Origin: Alcanivorax hongdengensis A-11-3
GTDB lineage: Bacteria > Pseudomonadota > Gammaproteobacteria > Pseudomonadales > Alcanivoracaceae
Length of the DNA stretch: 64,000 nt
Direction of reading: 5' to 3'
Assembly (NCBI RefSeq): GCF_000300995.1
Contig: NZ_AMRJ01000013.1
Coordinates: forward strand, 1 to 64,000
Below, one piece after another: positions 24,931 to 35,002 of this stretch (position 1 is its first letter; every line of letters begins with the position of its first letter). Under the pieces are notes generated by a model that searched no databases, had not been told where the DNA came from, and saw only the letters and a program-made list of their open reading frames with translations. Both the position numbers and the translations under genes were made by a program.

Positions 24931-26649
24931 TCAGGCCAGCCGCAGCACCCGTAATACGGACTGCTGCAGGGCCTCACCGGCATCGCGGCCGGCAATGCCT
25001 TCCGCCAGGCGAACCTTCCTGCCGTCCAGATTGGCGCTTAGCGCCATGTACTCGGTCTTGCGCGTGCCCTGGGTGGTGGACAGGCTGCTGTGCAACTGCA
25101 ACTGATCAGCACGCAGCAGCTGCCCCTGCCGCTGGAACAGGGGAATCCCCAGCCAGCGCCGCACCGTACGCACCTGCGAGCCGCGCACATGGGTCTCCAG
25201 ACTACGACCCAGCATATACAGGGCGCTGAACAATATCAGCAGGCCAATCCCGCCGAAGACTACGGCCATGAAATACAGCATCGCGCCCTCGCTGGCGGCC
25301 TGATACAACAGAAAGCCGCCCACGGCAGTGAAGAGCCCACCGAACAGCAGCAAGCCCAGCTTCATGCCCAGGTGGCGACCGGCGGCACTGTAGATCCGCA
25401 GCCCCTGGCCGGTCTGCTCCACCTGGATCTGGGCATTGGCGGATTCCATCGCCGCCAGGGATGCCTGCCGTTCGCTGTTGCGGCGATGGGCCTCGGGCAG
25501 GGTGAAGCGGCTCTGGCCGGTACCGGCCAGGCCCGGCAGCTCCCAGCTGCGAGACAGGCTGCGCCCCTGCTGTCTGCCTTCCAGATTTACCCGCCAGTGA
25601 ATGCGGTTGTCATGGGGGCCGCCGGTTTCCGGCAACCCCTCTGGCACGTCGAAACAGAACTGGATGCGGGTACCGTTGGCACCCTGTTGCACCAGCGGTC
25701 GCTGCTCACGCTGCCAGATAATGGTTTCACTGGTACTGCGGTTCTTGCCGCTGCCGGTTTGCCGCCGGCGCACACAACTGAGCATCAGGGTATCAATCTG
25801 GTCTTCGGTGAGCGGCAGGCCAATGCGCACCTCCCCGCCCATCTGGCCGCCGATCTGGCCCGGATTGGGGTCCGGTTCCAGCGGCGTGGGGCCGAAGTAG
25901 AGAAAGGTGCGGCGCATTTTCCAGCCCGCCAGCAACATGCCGCCGCCCACCAGCGGAAACAGCAGTACCGCCAGAATGGCATAGTTGCCCTTGTGCCACT
26001 CCTCGGGAATCGCCCACAGCGCCGGCGAGGGTAGCAACACGAAGATGGCCCCCATGCCGATCAGGATCCAGTATCCGGAGGTTTCCTGGCTGCTCAGGGT
26101 GCCGGCGACCTGGTCCCGCTGGCGCTGGCGGGAGGAGCGATTGAACAGCCACAGCAGCCCCCCTCCCACCAGGGAAAAGACTGCGCCAATGGTCACCCCG
26201 AACACCATGGCACTCCAGCGCAGGGTCCGGTCCAGATAGGCCTGGGACGGTGCCTGCGGATTGACCCAGGCGGTGATGGCGTAATCCCGCAAACGGGCCC
26301 GCTCCAGCCGCCCGGCCAGCTGCTGCCAGTAGTCGTCGAAGTTATCGCTGCCGCTGTAGAGGCTGGCCCGGTTGCTGGTGTAGCTGCGGCCATCGAACTC
26401 ATAGCGGTAACGGGCGGTGACGCTGTAGGTGGTGGAATCATCGCCGCGATGGCGATGCAACTCACTGCTGAGCACCCGGGCCGGTACTTGTTGCCAGCTG
26501 CCGGACTGCCAGTAATGGAACAACGGCTTGAGGCCCACAAAGACCATCAACGCCAGGCCGGCCACCAGAAAGAGACCGGCAAACAGGTTCATGACCCAGC
26601 CGCTTTTTTGTTTTTTATCGCTGCCGGTACCGGTTTCCGTATTGTCCAA
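24931..26649 (-). CDS. DUF3592 domain membrane protein
   Basis: This 572-residue protein starts with a short polar tail, then a helix (about 19-41), then a DUF3592-type beta domain (SWQQVPARVLSSEL ... YSVTARYRYEFDG). More helices (about 147-170, 196-220, 222-245) and another extracytoplasmic domain follow, with two helices near residues 420-470. DUF3592 domains are exported beta modules of unknown role. Its start lies inside the end of the upstream rhombosortase gene (35-base overlap), so the two are probably translationally coupled. Confidence 0.75.
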   Translation of the reverse strand: MDNTETGTGSDKKQKSGWVMNLFAGLFLVAGLALMVFVGLKPLFHYWQSGSWQQVPARVLSSELHRHRGDDSTTYSVTARYRYEFDGRSYTSNRASLYSGSDNFDDYWQQLAGRLERARLRDYAITAWVNPQAPSQAYLDRTLRWSAMVFGVTIGAVFSLVGGGLLWLFNRSSRQRQRDQVAGTLSSQETSGYWILIGMGAIFVLLPSPALWAIPEEWHKGNYAILAVLLFPLVGGGMLLAGWKMRRTFLYFGPTPLEPDPNPGQIGGQMGGEVRIGLPLTEDQIDTLMLSCVRRRQTGSGKNRSTSETIIWQREQRPLVQQGANGTRIQFCFDVPEGLPETGGPHDNRIHWRVNLEGRQQGRSLSRSWELPGLAGTGQSRFTLPEAHRRNSERQASLAAMESANAQIQVEQTGQGLRIYSAAGRHLGMKLGLLLFGGLFTAVGGFLLYQAASEGAMLYFMAVVFGGIGLLILFSALYMLGRSLETHVRGSQVRTVRRWLGIPLFQRQGQLLRADQLQLHSSLSTTQGTRKTEYMALSANLDGRKVRLAEGIAGRDAGEALQQSVLRVLRLA

Positions 26650-27211
26650 TTACCACACCCCCCGCGAGTATTATCCCCGTGATCGCCCCGTAGAGATGGG
26701 CGTTCACATACACTTTGCCGTGAATCCAGGCCTGCAGATAATCCACGTCATAGCCCGGTTGTTGTTCGAAAAAAATGCGCCCGGCGATCACCAGCAATAC
26801 CAGCGAATGCAGCCAGGGATTACGGCGCCAGCCCAGCAACAGACACATCACCAGCAGGCCATGAAGAATGCCGGACAGCCCCGCATAGAACACCAGTTGC
26901 GGGTCCAGCAGATACAGTGCCAGCCCTTCCAGCAAGGCCCCCAGCAAAGCCCACAGCGCCACCCGGTAACGGTTGAGCAGGTCTTCAAAAAAGTATCCGC
27001 ACAACAGAAAGCCACTCAGGTTAAGCAGCATGTGCCAGGGCGTCAGATGCACGAAGTGGCAGCTGACCAGGCGCCACCACTGCCCCTGTTCGATGGCATG
27101 GCGGTCGAACTCCAGCCAGGGATTGACCTGCTTGCCGGCAAGTCCCAGCAGCACCATCAGGGCCGCCAGCCCCAGGTACCAGGGCCGCAATTTTTTATCC
27201 AGTGGTTGCAT
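26615..27211 (-). CDS. rhombosortase-type rhomboid intramembrane protease
   Basis: This 198-residue protein has about six transmembrane helices and a Ser-His dyad: Ser113 in AGLSGILHG and His172 in VNAHLYGAITG. It also has the FVHLTPWHMLLNLSG segment of rhomboids. The short size and the LYG after the catalytic His resemble rhombosortases (RrtA), which cut GlyGly-CTERM tails and are found in Vibrio, Shewanella and related marine bacteria. No GlyGly-CTERM substrate is visible within this window. The gene overlaps the downstream DUF3592 gene. Confidence 0.75.
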   Translation of the reverse strand: MQPLDKKLRPWYLGLAALMVLLGLAGKQVNPWLEFDRHAIEQGQWWRLVSCHFVHLTPWHMLLNLSGFLLCGYFFEDLLNRYRVALWALLGALLEGLALYLLDPQLVFYAGLSGILHGLLVMCLLLGWRRNPWLHSLVLLVIAGRIFFEQQPGYDVDYLQAWIHGKVYVNAHLYGAITGIILAGGVVIGQYGNRYRQR

Positions 27212-27289
27212 GTGAGCGCCTTTAACACCGAGCGGGCATTATCGGCAGCGCTGGCCCACCGGTGCAAGGAAACCGCTCAAGCGCCCACA

Positions 27290-27317
27290 AAAAAGCCCCG
27301 CCGAAGCGGGGCTTTTT
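27290..27317 (-). terminator. Rho-independent terminator after groEL
   Basis: Stem GCCCCGC / GCGGGGC (27295-27301, 27306-27312) with loop CGAA, flanked by A- and T-runs, 23 bases beyond the groEL stop. It may act in both directions. Confidence 0.9.
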
Positions 27318-27340
27318 ATCGGGTCACGGACCGGCGTGAT

Positions 27341-28993
<1,653 letters not shown>

Positions 28994-29057
28994 TTACCTC
29001 TGCGAAATCGGTTTGCCCACTGGGGGCTACTTGAAATAAGCCCTTGGCCTTCGGTTA

Positions 29058-29348
29058 TTAACCTTCAATAACGGCCAGGATTTCGGATTCGCTCATGATC
29101 AGCAGCTCTTCACCTTCCACCTTCACGGTGTTGCCGGCGTACTGCCCGAAGATCACCTTGTCGCCTTTTTTCACGTCCAGCGGACGCACATCACCGTTTT
29201 CGGCGATTTTGCCGTTACCCACGGCAATCACTTCACCGCGGGACGGTTTCTCGGCGGCGGAGCCGGGCAGCACGATACCGCCGGCGGTTTTGGTCTCTTC
29301 CTCTTCCCGGCGAACCAGCACGCGATCATGCAAAGGACGGATGTTCAT
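29058..29348 (-). CDS. groS: co-chaperonin GroES (Hsp10)
   Basis: This 96-residue protein is the single GroES lid. It begins [18 protein letters not shown], has the mobile loop [13 protein letters not shown] and ends EILAVIEG. It forms a heptameric lid on GroEL. I start at ATG 29348; a start at 29357 would add three residues. Its leader contains the CIRCE element, about 71 bases before the start codon. Confidence 0.97.
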   Translation of the reverse strand: MNIRPLHDRVLVRREEEETKTAGGIVLPGSAAEKPSRGEVIAVGNGKIAENGDVRPLDVKKGDKVIFGQYAGNTVKVEGEELLIMSESEILAVIEG

Positions 29349-29418
29349 TTTCCTCAAACTCCCAGTTTCAGTTCTTGTGACACCCGAGCCCGCCCATGGC
29401 AGAGCTCGGCAGTCCGAA

Positions 29419-29445
29419 TTAGCACTCTAACGAGTCGAGTGCTAA
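29419..29445 (-). promoter_or_regulatory. CIRCE operator (HrcA binding site)
   Basis: TTAGCACTC (29419-29427), nine bases, GAGTGCTAA (29437-29445): a perfect consensus CIRCE inverted repeat. It overlaps the start of the groES transcript just downstream of the -10 element. HrcA, not encoded in this window, would hold groESL low until heat shock. Confidence 0.95.
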
Positions 29446-29472
29446 TCATAGTAATGACGCAGGCGCAGTCAA
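29445..29472 (-). promoter_or_regulatory. sigma-70-like promoter of groESL
   Basis: On the minus strand TTGACT (29472-29467) and TATGAT (29450-29445) are separated by 16 bases. The CIRCE element begins at the last base of the -10 hexamer, so HrcA would block this promoter directly. A sigma-32 promoter was not recognised. Confidence 0.8.
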
Positions 29473-29545
29473 TAGGGAAAGTGGCGAGAAATCCGCTGCC
29501 CGCGACGGCCCGCAGGGCAGAGCAATGGGGCCTGTGCAACGGCTT

Positions 29546-30247
29546 TCAAGGGCGGGCGAGGAAAAAATCCTCCGGTCGGGTGCGGGCCAGCATCACCAGG
29601 GTTTCACGGACCTGGCCGGCATCTTCCGCCCGGGCCGGAAACGGTAATCGGTGTAACCGCCGGTCATGCCACAGCCAGGCGCCCCAGGGGTCCACGGCCA
29701 GCATGCGGGCCCCCTGCCCGGACGATCCCAGCAGGGTCAGGTAGTGATCCAGCGCGTCACCATGGTCATCATTCATGTGGCCAACCATGGCCTGCTCGCG
29801 AGCCAGGTCCCAGCCCCAGGGCTGGGCTAGCGCATCACCGTCCAGCCAGGTGGCCCGGGCAAAGCCGGGAATCCAGCGCACCGTCCGCGGCCGCAGGGCA
29901 AGAAAGTGGAAATCCAGTTGCAGGTAATCCCGGGCCTGGGGAAAGACCTGCAGGTAACGCCCCCCCTGTTCCGGCGGCACCGGCATGACCTGGCCGGACA
30001 CGGTCAACCGGGTGGCCGCCTGCCAGTCACTGTGGCGCTGCTCCACCCACAGCAAAGAGGCCCGGGCGTCATGGCGCAGGTTGAGGCTGTGCTCGGCCAG
30101 CTCACTGACCAGCATCAACAAACGCCCCTCGTGATCGGGCACCACATTGACGGCGGAACAGAAGGGCCCGCCGTTGGCCTCCACGGTGGCCAGGGCGGCG
30201 TGGCTGTGCTGATAGATGAAGGCCTGTGCCTGGGCTTCCTGCTGCAT
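29546..30247 (-). CDS. HugZ-like heme-utilisation / pyridoxamine-oxidase-fold protein
   Basis: This 233-residue protein has an N-terminal split-barrel flavin-binding-like domain (SHAALATVEANGGPFCSAVN) and a C-terminal DUF2470 domain (MVGHMNDDHGDALDHYLTLL). This layout is that of HugZ/HutZ proteins, which take part in heme degradation and iron release. No heme transporter gene is adjacent, so the role here is by family only. It diverges from the FabG-like gene at 30367; a shared promoter region lies between. Confidence 0.78.
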   Translation of the reverse strand: MQQEAQAQAFIYQHSHAALATVEANGGPFCSAVNVVPDHEGRLLMLVSELAEHSLNLRHDARASLLWVEQRHSDWQAATRLTVSGQVMPVPPEQGGRYLQVFPQARDYLQLDFHFLALRPRTVRWIPGFARATWLDGDALAQPWGWDLAREQAMVGHMNDDHGDALDHYLTLLGSSGQGARMLAVDPWGAWLWHDRRLHRLPFPARAEDAGQVRETLVMLARTRPEDFFLARP

Positions 30248-30366
30248 GATATGTCCTTGCGCGCGTTTCCCGATTTGCCGGTGGACTGAGCAATCCGGTC
30301 ATTGGCCCGGGGGCCAGCCCCCACCATAATCCGGACCATCGTGAACCGACAGTGTAAGGAATCACC

Positions 30367-31128
30367 ATGGATCTGAACCAGAAAGTGGTTGTTGTCACCG
30401 GTGCCGGCCGGGGCCTGGGCCGCGGTATTGCCACCTATTTTGCCGGCAAGGGTGCCCGCATCGCCTGTGTGGACCTGAACCAGGAAGATCTGGATGCCAC
30501 CGTGGCCGCCTGTGAAGCCGCCGGCGGCGAAGCCCGCGCCTACCTGGCCAACGTGGCCCGGGAAGAGGACGTGGAAAGCCTGTTCAACAGCGTGGTGGCG
30601 GATTTCGGTGCCCTGCACGGGCTGGTCAACAATGCCGGCATCACCCGCGATGGCCTGCTGGTGAAATACAAGGATGGCGAAGTGGTCAGCAAGATGAGCC
30701 TGCAGCAATGGCAGGCGGTGATCGACGTGAACCTGACCGGCGTATTCCTGTGTGGCCGGGAAGCCGCCGCCAAAATGCTGGAGCTGGGGGTGGAAGAAGG
30801 CGTGATCGTCAATATTTCCTCCCTGGCCCGCCAGGGCAGCTTCGGCCAGAGCAACTACTCTGCGGCCAAGTCCGCAGTGGCCGCCATGGCCGAGGTGTGG
30901 GCCAAGGAACTGGCACGCTACAACATCCGCACCGGCGCAGTGGCCCCGGGCACCATCAATACCGATATGCTGGCCGCCATGAAGCCCGAAGCCCGCGAGC
31001 GTCTGGTGCAGGCGGTACCACTGCACCGTCTGGGTGAGCCGGAGCACATCGCCCGCTCCGTGGCGTTCATTTTCGAGACCGACTATTTCACCGGTCGCTG
31101 CATCGACATGGACGGTGGCCTGCGCTAA
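30367..31128 (+). CDS. short-chain dehydrogenase, FabG-like 3-oxoacyl reductase
   Basis: This 253-residue classical SDR has the NAD(P)-binding motif TGAGRGLGRGIA, NNAGITRDG, the catalytic Ser in NISSLARQGSFGQ, YSAAKSAV (Tyr-x-x-x-Lys) and the C-terminal DMDGGLR. It probably reduces 3-oxoacyl-ACP or 3-oxoacyl-CoA. The organism would carry its main fabG in the fatty-acid cluster, so this is likely a second copy with a different substrate. AAGGAATCACC gives a good ribosome site. A terminator follows. Confidence 0.88.
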   Translation: MDLNQKVVVVTGAGRGLGRGIATYFAGKGARIACVDLNQEDLDATVAACEAAGGEARAYLANVAREEDVESLFNSVVADFGALHGLVNNAGITRDGLLVKYKDGEVVSKMSLQQWQAVIDVNLTGVFLCGREAAAKMLELGVEEGVIVNISSLARQGSFGQSNYSAAKSAVAAMAEVWAKELARYNIRTGAVAPGTINTDMLAAMKPEARERLVQAVPLHRLGEPEHIARSVAFIFETDYFTGRCIDMDGGLR

Positions 31129-31149
31129 CCCGCCGAGCCACACCGAATC

Positions 31150-31177
31150 GCCGCGCCCGACCGGGCGCGGCTTTTTT
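31150..31177 (+). terminator. Rho-independent terminator after the FabG-like gene
   Basis: Nine-bp stem GCCGCGCCC / GGGCGCGGC, loop GACC, followed by six T. Confidence 0.92.
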
Positions 31178-31265
31178 GTGCCTGTGTTTTTCTGCACCTG
31201 ACCCGGTGCCGGTTTTGCAACATTCAACTTGCAAGTTCCCGGCCCTGCCCCGAAGCTATCGAGCC

Positions 31266-31589
31266 ATGAATCCGACATTCCGCGAGGCGGTCTACCAGAT
31301 CGTGGCGGCCATTCCCCCGGGATCGGTCAGCAGCTATGGCCAGGTCGCCCGGCAAGCCGGCTTTCCCCGCCACGGCCGTTTTGTGGGCCGCCTGCTCAGC
31401 CAGCTCCCCGCACAGACCCGCCTGCCCTGGCATCGCGTTCTGCGTGGTGACGGCCATATTGCCCTGGCCGGCACACCCGGCGGTGAGGAACAGTGTCGCC
31501 GGCTGCAGGCGGAAGGCGTGGTAGTGCTCGGCCAGCGCGTCGCCATGAAGCGTTATCAGTGGCAACCCGATGCCGTCAGGGAACAGTGA
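31266..31589 (+). CDS. alkyltransferase-like (ATL) protein, DNA-damage recognition
   Basis: This 107-residue protein has the MGMT C-terminal DNA-binding fold (SVSSYGQVARQAGFPRHGRFVGRLL), but the alkyl-acceptor Cys is replaced by Trp in PWHRVLRGDG (MGMT has PCHRV). Such ATLs bind O6-alkylguanine without removing the group and route it to nucleotide-excision repair. I start at ATG 31266; the frame extends upstream to 31176 but this part is unlike the family. ampG begins 6 bases after the stop, so they are probably co-transcribed. Confidence 0.9.
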   Translation: MNPTFREAVYQIVAAIPPGSVSSYGQVARQAGFPRHGRFVGRLLSQLPAQTRLPWHRVLRGDGHIALAGTPGGEEQCRRLQAEGVVVLGQRVAMKRYQWQPDAVREQ

Positions 31590-31595
31590 CACTCG

Positions 31596-32945
31596 ATGAA
31601 AGTATTTCGCGCCTTTATTGACCGCCCTATCCTGGTGATCTTCCTGCTTGGCATCGCCAGCGGCTTCCCCAAGGGCATGATCGTTTCCACTCTCAGTGCC
31701 TGGCTTACCGACGAGGGCTTGAGCCGCACCAGCCTTGGCCTGTTCGGCCTGGTATCGCTGCCCTACGCGGTGAACTTCCTGTGGGCGCCGCTGGTGGACA
31801 GTTTCAAGCTGGGCCCACTGGGCAGCCTGCTGGGCAAACGCCGGGCCTGGATTCTGCTCACCCAACTGCTGTTGCTCGGCCTGCTGTTCCTGCTTGGCAC
31901 CTTCGATCCGGGCAAGCAACTGTTTGCGGTGGCACTGGTGTGCGTCACCATCGCCTTTGTTTCGGCCACCCAGGACATCGCCATCGACGCCATCCGCATC
32001 GAATCGGTGCCGGTGGACCAGCAGGGCGCCGCCGCCTCCGCCGGGGTGGTGGGCTGGCTGCTGGGCAATCTCTTCATTGCCGGTATCTCCCTGTGGCTCA
32101 CCGATGTGCTGGACAGCTGGCAACAGATCTACATGGTGATGAGTTTTGCCATGCTGCTGGGTATTGGTGGCACCCTGCTGGCCCGCGAGCCACAGCACAA
32201 GGCGGTGCCTGCCCACGCGCCGGACACGCCGCGCCTGCGCCGCATGGAACTGTGGCTGGAGCGCTCGGTGCTGGCCCCCTTTGTGGAATTTTTCCGGCGC
32301 AACGGCGCCGGTATGGCGCTCACCCTGCTGGCCTTTATCTTCCTGTTCAAGATTGGTGAAGCCTTTCTCGGCTCCATGTCGATCCGTTTCTACAATGAAA
32401 TCGGTTACGAGTGGAAAGAGGTGTTTGCCTACGTCAAGAGCGGCGGCATGATCGCCCTCGGCCTGGGCAGCTTCCTGGGTGGGGCGGTAAGCATCAAGCT
32501 GGGCGCCTCGCGAGGACTGCTGCTGGCCGGCATCGCCATGGCCCTGACCAACCTGTTGTATGCCTGGCTGGCGCACATCGGTCGCACCGACACCGTGGTG
32601 CTGAACATCCCGCTACTGCATATTCAGCAGCTGGCTCTGGACATGCCCTTGATGACCTGCGTGATCCTGGACAACTTCACCGCCGGCATCTCCACCATCG
32701 CCTTCGTCACCTATATCTCCGACCTGTGCGATCGCCAGTTCACCGCCACCCAGTACGCCCTGCTGGCCTCGCTGGGCAACCTGGGGCGCACCACCCTGGC
32801 CTCCGGCAGTGGTGCCCTGGTGGATTTTCTCGGTGGCCGCTGGGAACTGTTTTTCATTCTCACCGCCATCATGGCCATTCCCGGCCTGTTGATCCTGATC
32901 TGGTTGATGCGGCGAGGTTTGCGCCCGGAAGGCGCTTCCGGCTGA
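31596..32945 (+). CDS. ampG: AmpG-type muropeptide permease (MFS)
   Basis: This 449-residue MFS transporter has about twelve transmembrane helices. Its AmpG signature SATQDIAIDAIRIE and VSTLSAWLTDEGLS identify the family that imports anhydro-muropeptides released from the cell wall. It works with AmpD (46344-46910) in peptidoglycan recycling and in signalling for ampC-type beta-lactamase control. It follows the ATL gene by 6 bases. Confidence 0.88.
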   Translation: MKVFRAFIDRPILVIFLLGIASGFPKGMIVSTLSAWLTDEGLSRTSLGLFGLVSLPYAVNFLWAPLVDSFKLGPLGSLLGKRRAWILLTQLLLLGLLFLLGTFDPGKQLFAVALVCVTIAFVSATQDIAIDAIRIESVPVDQQGAAASAGVVGWLLGNLFIAGISLWLTDVLDSWQQIYMVMSFAMLLGIGGTLLAREPQHKAVPAHAPDTPRLRRMELWLERSVLAPFVEFFRRNGAGMALTLLAFIFLFKIGEAFLGSMSIRFYNEIGYEWKEVFAYVKSGGMIALGLGSFLGGAVSIKLGASRGLLLAGIAMALTNLLYAWLAHIGRTDTVVLNIPLLHIQQLALDMPLMTCVILDNFTAGISTIAFVTYISDLCDRQFTATQYALLASLGNLGRTTLASGSGALVDFLGGRWELFFILTAIMAIPGLLILIWLMRRGLRPEGASG

Positions 32946-33014
32946 TGGTGTTTCACGCCTGATTTGCGCTATAGTCCCTGTTTGTACAAAAAAACAACAA
33001 AAACAGAGGCAAGG

Positions 33015-33965
33015 ATGAACACAGCCGAGATGGATATTCTGGTAGTGGATGACGCCCGCTTTTCTGCGGCAGTGGTCAACCGCACGCTGGCCTCCGCCGG
33101 CTATACCCGGATTCGTCACGTGGACAACGCCTTCGACGCGCTGGGGCAACTCAACGAACGCCCCGCCGACCTGGTGGTGGCCGACTGGCTGATGCCGGAA
33201 ATGGACGGCCTGGAGCTGACCCGTCGTATCCGCCAGAGCGACGAGGCCGGCAACCGCTACACCTATGTACTGCTGCTGACCGCCCGGGAAGGGGTCAAGG
33301 CCCTGCAACAGGCCTTTGATCAGGGCGTGGATGACTTCGTCAGCAAATCCACCATGACCGAACAACTGGTGCACCGGGTGATGGCCGCCGACCGCATCAT
33401 TCAGCGCCACAACCGGGTACAGACCGACTTCCAGCGCATGCTGTCAGTCAACCGCCAGCTCAAGCGCCATGCCCTGATCGACCCGCTGACCGGTTTCGGC
33501 AATCGCCAGGATGCCCTGCGCTGTCTGGGTGACACCCTGCGCCAGGCGGAAAAACGCGGTGGTGCCGCCTGCCTGATGCTGATGCAACTGGATGACTTCC
33601 AGCGACTGCAGCAGGAACGCGGACAAAAGGTCATGCAACAGGGCGTACTCGCCTTCAGCCGCCGACTGCGCCAGTCCGTGCGGCCCATGGATCGCCTCTG
33701 CCGGCTGGACAGTGACTGCTTCGCGCTGATCACCCACCAGCCACACCTGAGCCACTGTGCCCCGGGCGGCTTCCGCCGGCTCTACGATGCGCTCAATCAC
33801 CGTGCCTACCAGACCGCCGCCGGCTTTCTGAGTCTGCAGGTCAGCATGGCCCTGAGCGCCTCGGAAGGCGACAGTGGCGCCGATGACATGCTCTCCCAGG
33901 CACTCAATGAACTGCCCCTGTCCCGGCAGGAAAAACGCATTGTGGCGGCCACCGCTAACGCCTGA
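33015..33965 (+). CDS. response regulator with degenerate GGDEF-like domain
   Basis: This 316-residue protein has an N-terminal receiver (acidic pair DD, phospho-acceptor Asp57 in VVADWLMP, Lys111 in FVSKS), a helical linker, and a C-terminal domain with the diguanylate-cyclase layout (DPLTGFGNR). The active-site GGDEF is DSDCF (residues 232-236), so diguanylate cyclase activity is not expected; it may bind c-di-GMP or GTP, or act as a protein-interaction output. It stands alone after ampG; no histidine kinase is next to it. ATG 33015 was chosen after AGGCAAGG. Confidence 0.82.
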   Translation: MNTAEMDILVVDDARFSAAVVNRTLASAGYTRIRHVDNAFDALGQLNERPADLVVADWLMPEMDGLELTRRIRQSDEAGNRYTYVLLLTAREGVKALQQAFDQGVDDFVSKSTMTEQLVHRVMAADRIIQRHNRVQTDFQRMLSVNRQLKRHALIDPLTGFGNRQDALRCLGDTLRQAEKRGGAACLMLMQLDDFQRLQQERGQKVMQQGVLAFSRRLRQSVRPMDRLCRLDSDCFALITHQPHLSHCAPGGFRRLYDALNHRAYQTAAGFLSLQVSMALSASEGDSGADDMLSQALNELPLSRQEKRIVAATANA

Positions 33966-33991
33966 GGGCTGACTCACCGTACCATTGGGGC

Positions 33992-34861
33992 ATGAAACAG
34001 ACCCTGCCCCACTGGTACCTGATCGGTACCGGCAACATTGGCGTGCTCAGTGCCCATTACCTGCAACAGGCCGGCCACGGCGTCACCGCCCTGCGACCCG
34101 GCAACGATCCGATGCTGCATCGCGAACTGGTATTCGGTGACCAGCCCCGCCGCCTGACCCTGCCGGCCATGAGCCCGGCCCGGCTTGCCCGGCCCCTGGA
34201 TGCCCTGCTGGTCGCCTGCAAGACCCCATTCACCCGCGATGCCCTGCTCCCCCTGCAACCCTGGCTGCACCAGGGCACGCTGGTGGTGCGTCTGCAAAAC
34301 GGCATGGGCGCCCTGGACGGCCTGCTGCCCGACGGCGGCGCCCTGATCGAGACGGTGACCACCAGCGCCGTGAAGGGTCGCCCGCCTCGTCATGAGGTGG
34401 TGGCGGAAAACGACACCTGGTGGGGCGGCCTGCCACAGCCGCCGGTCTGGTTCGAAGCCCTGCGGCAGCACTGGCCCGGCCTGCATTGGGAGGCGGATTT
34501 ACGGCACCGTCAGTGGCAGAAACTGGTGGTCAACGCCGTGATCAACCCGCTCACCGCCCTGCATGATGTGGACAACGGCGCGCTGCTGAACAACCCGGCC
34601 CTGCTGGCCCAGGCTAACGCCCTGTGCCGCGAGGCCGATGCCTTGTTAACCCGGCTGGACCCGCACTGGCCCGCAAACTCCCTGCCCAATGTGCTGGCCG
34701 TGGCCCGCGCCACCGCCGGCAACACCTCCTCCATGCGGGCCGACCGCCAGCGTGGCAACCGTACGGAAATTGATGCCATCAACGGCTACCTGCTGCGCCA
34801 GGCCGAACCGCTGGGCATGGACCTGCCTCACCACCGGCAACTGGTGCAGGCACTGTCATGA
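33992..34861 (+). CDS. 2-dehydropantoate 2-reductase-like protein (PanE/ApbA family)
   Basis: This 289-residue protein has a Rossmann-type N-terminus (WYLIGTGNIGVLSAHYL) and the PanE C-terminal domain with QKLVVNAVINPLTALH and SSMRADRQRGNRTEIDAING. This family reduces 2-dehydropantoate to pantoate with NADPH for coenzyme A synthesis. The expected Lys, Asn and Glu-type residues of these segments are visible. An orphan member with a different ketoacid substrate cannot be excluded. The window also contains coaE, a later step of CoA synthesis, but far away. Confidence 0.85.
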   Translation: MKQTLPHWYLIGTGNIGVLSAHYLQQAGHGVTALRPGNDPMLHRELVFGDQPRRLTLPAMSPARLARPLDALLVACKTPFTRDALLPLQPWLHQGTLVVRLQNGMGALDGLLPDGGALIETVTTSAVKGRPPRHEVVAENDTWWGGLPQPPVWFEALRQHWPGLHWEADLRHRQWQKLVVNAVINPLTALHDVDNGALLNNPALLAQANALCREADALLTRLDPHWPANSLPNVLAVARATAGNTSSMRADRQRGNRTEIDAINGYLLRQAEPLGMDLPHHRQLVQALS

Positions 34862-35002
34862 CAAAGACAAGCAGGCTATGGTAGCGCCTTTGACAGGCAA
34901 GATCGTGCCAGCGCCCTCTGCGCAACGCTGCCGCAAAGGGTGCCGGAAACGGCACAAAGCGATGTTTCCACCCCCTGTTAACCGTGCTCTGCAGGAGAAC
35001 AC
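34862..35002 (+). other. structured leader upstream of the TonB receptor gene
   Basis: The 141-base leader contains several short hairpins, including GTGCCG-GAAA-CGGCAC (34940-34955, GNRA tetraloop) and GGCA/TGCC nearby. Because the downstream pair looks cobalamin-related I searched for a cobalamin riboswitch (the B12-box AGPyCAGGAPuACCUGCC pattern and GCCACUG) and did not find one. The region may hold the promoter or an unrecognised structure. Confidence 0.4.

Noticed and set aside
34862..35002. Cobalamin riboswitch before the BtuB-like gene
   Set aside because: Neither the B12-box nor the conserved GCCACUG core was found on either strand; recorded only as a structured leader.
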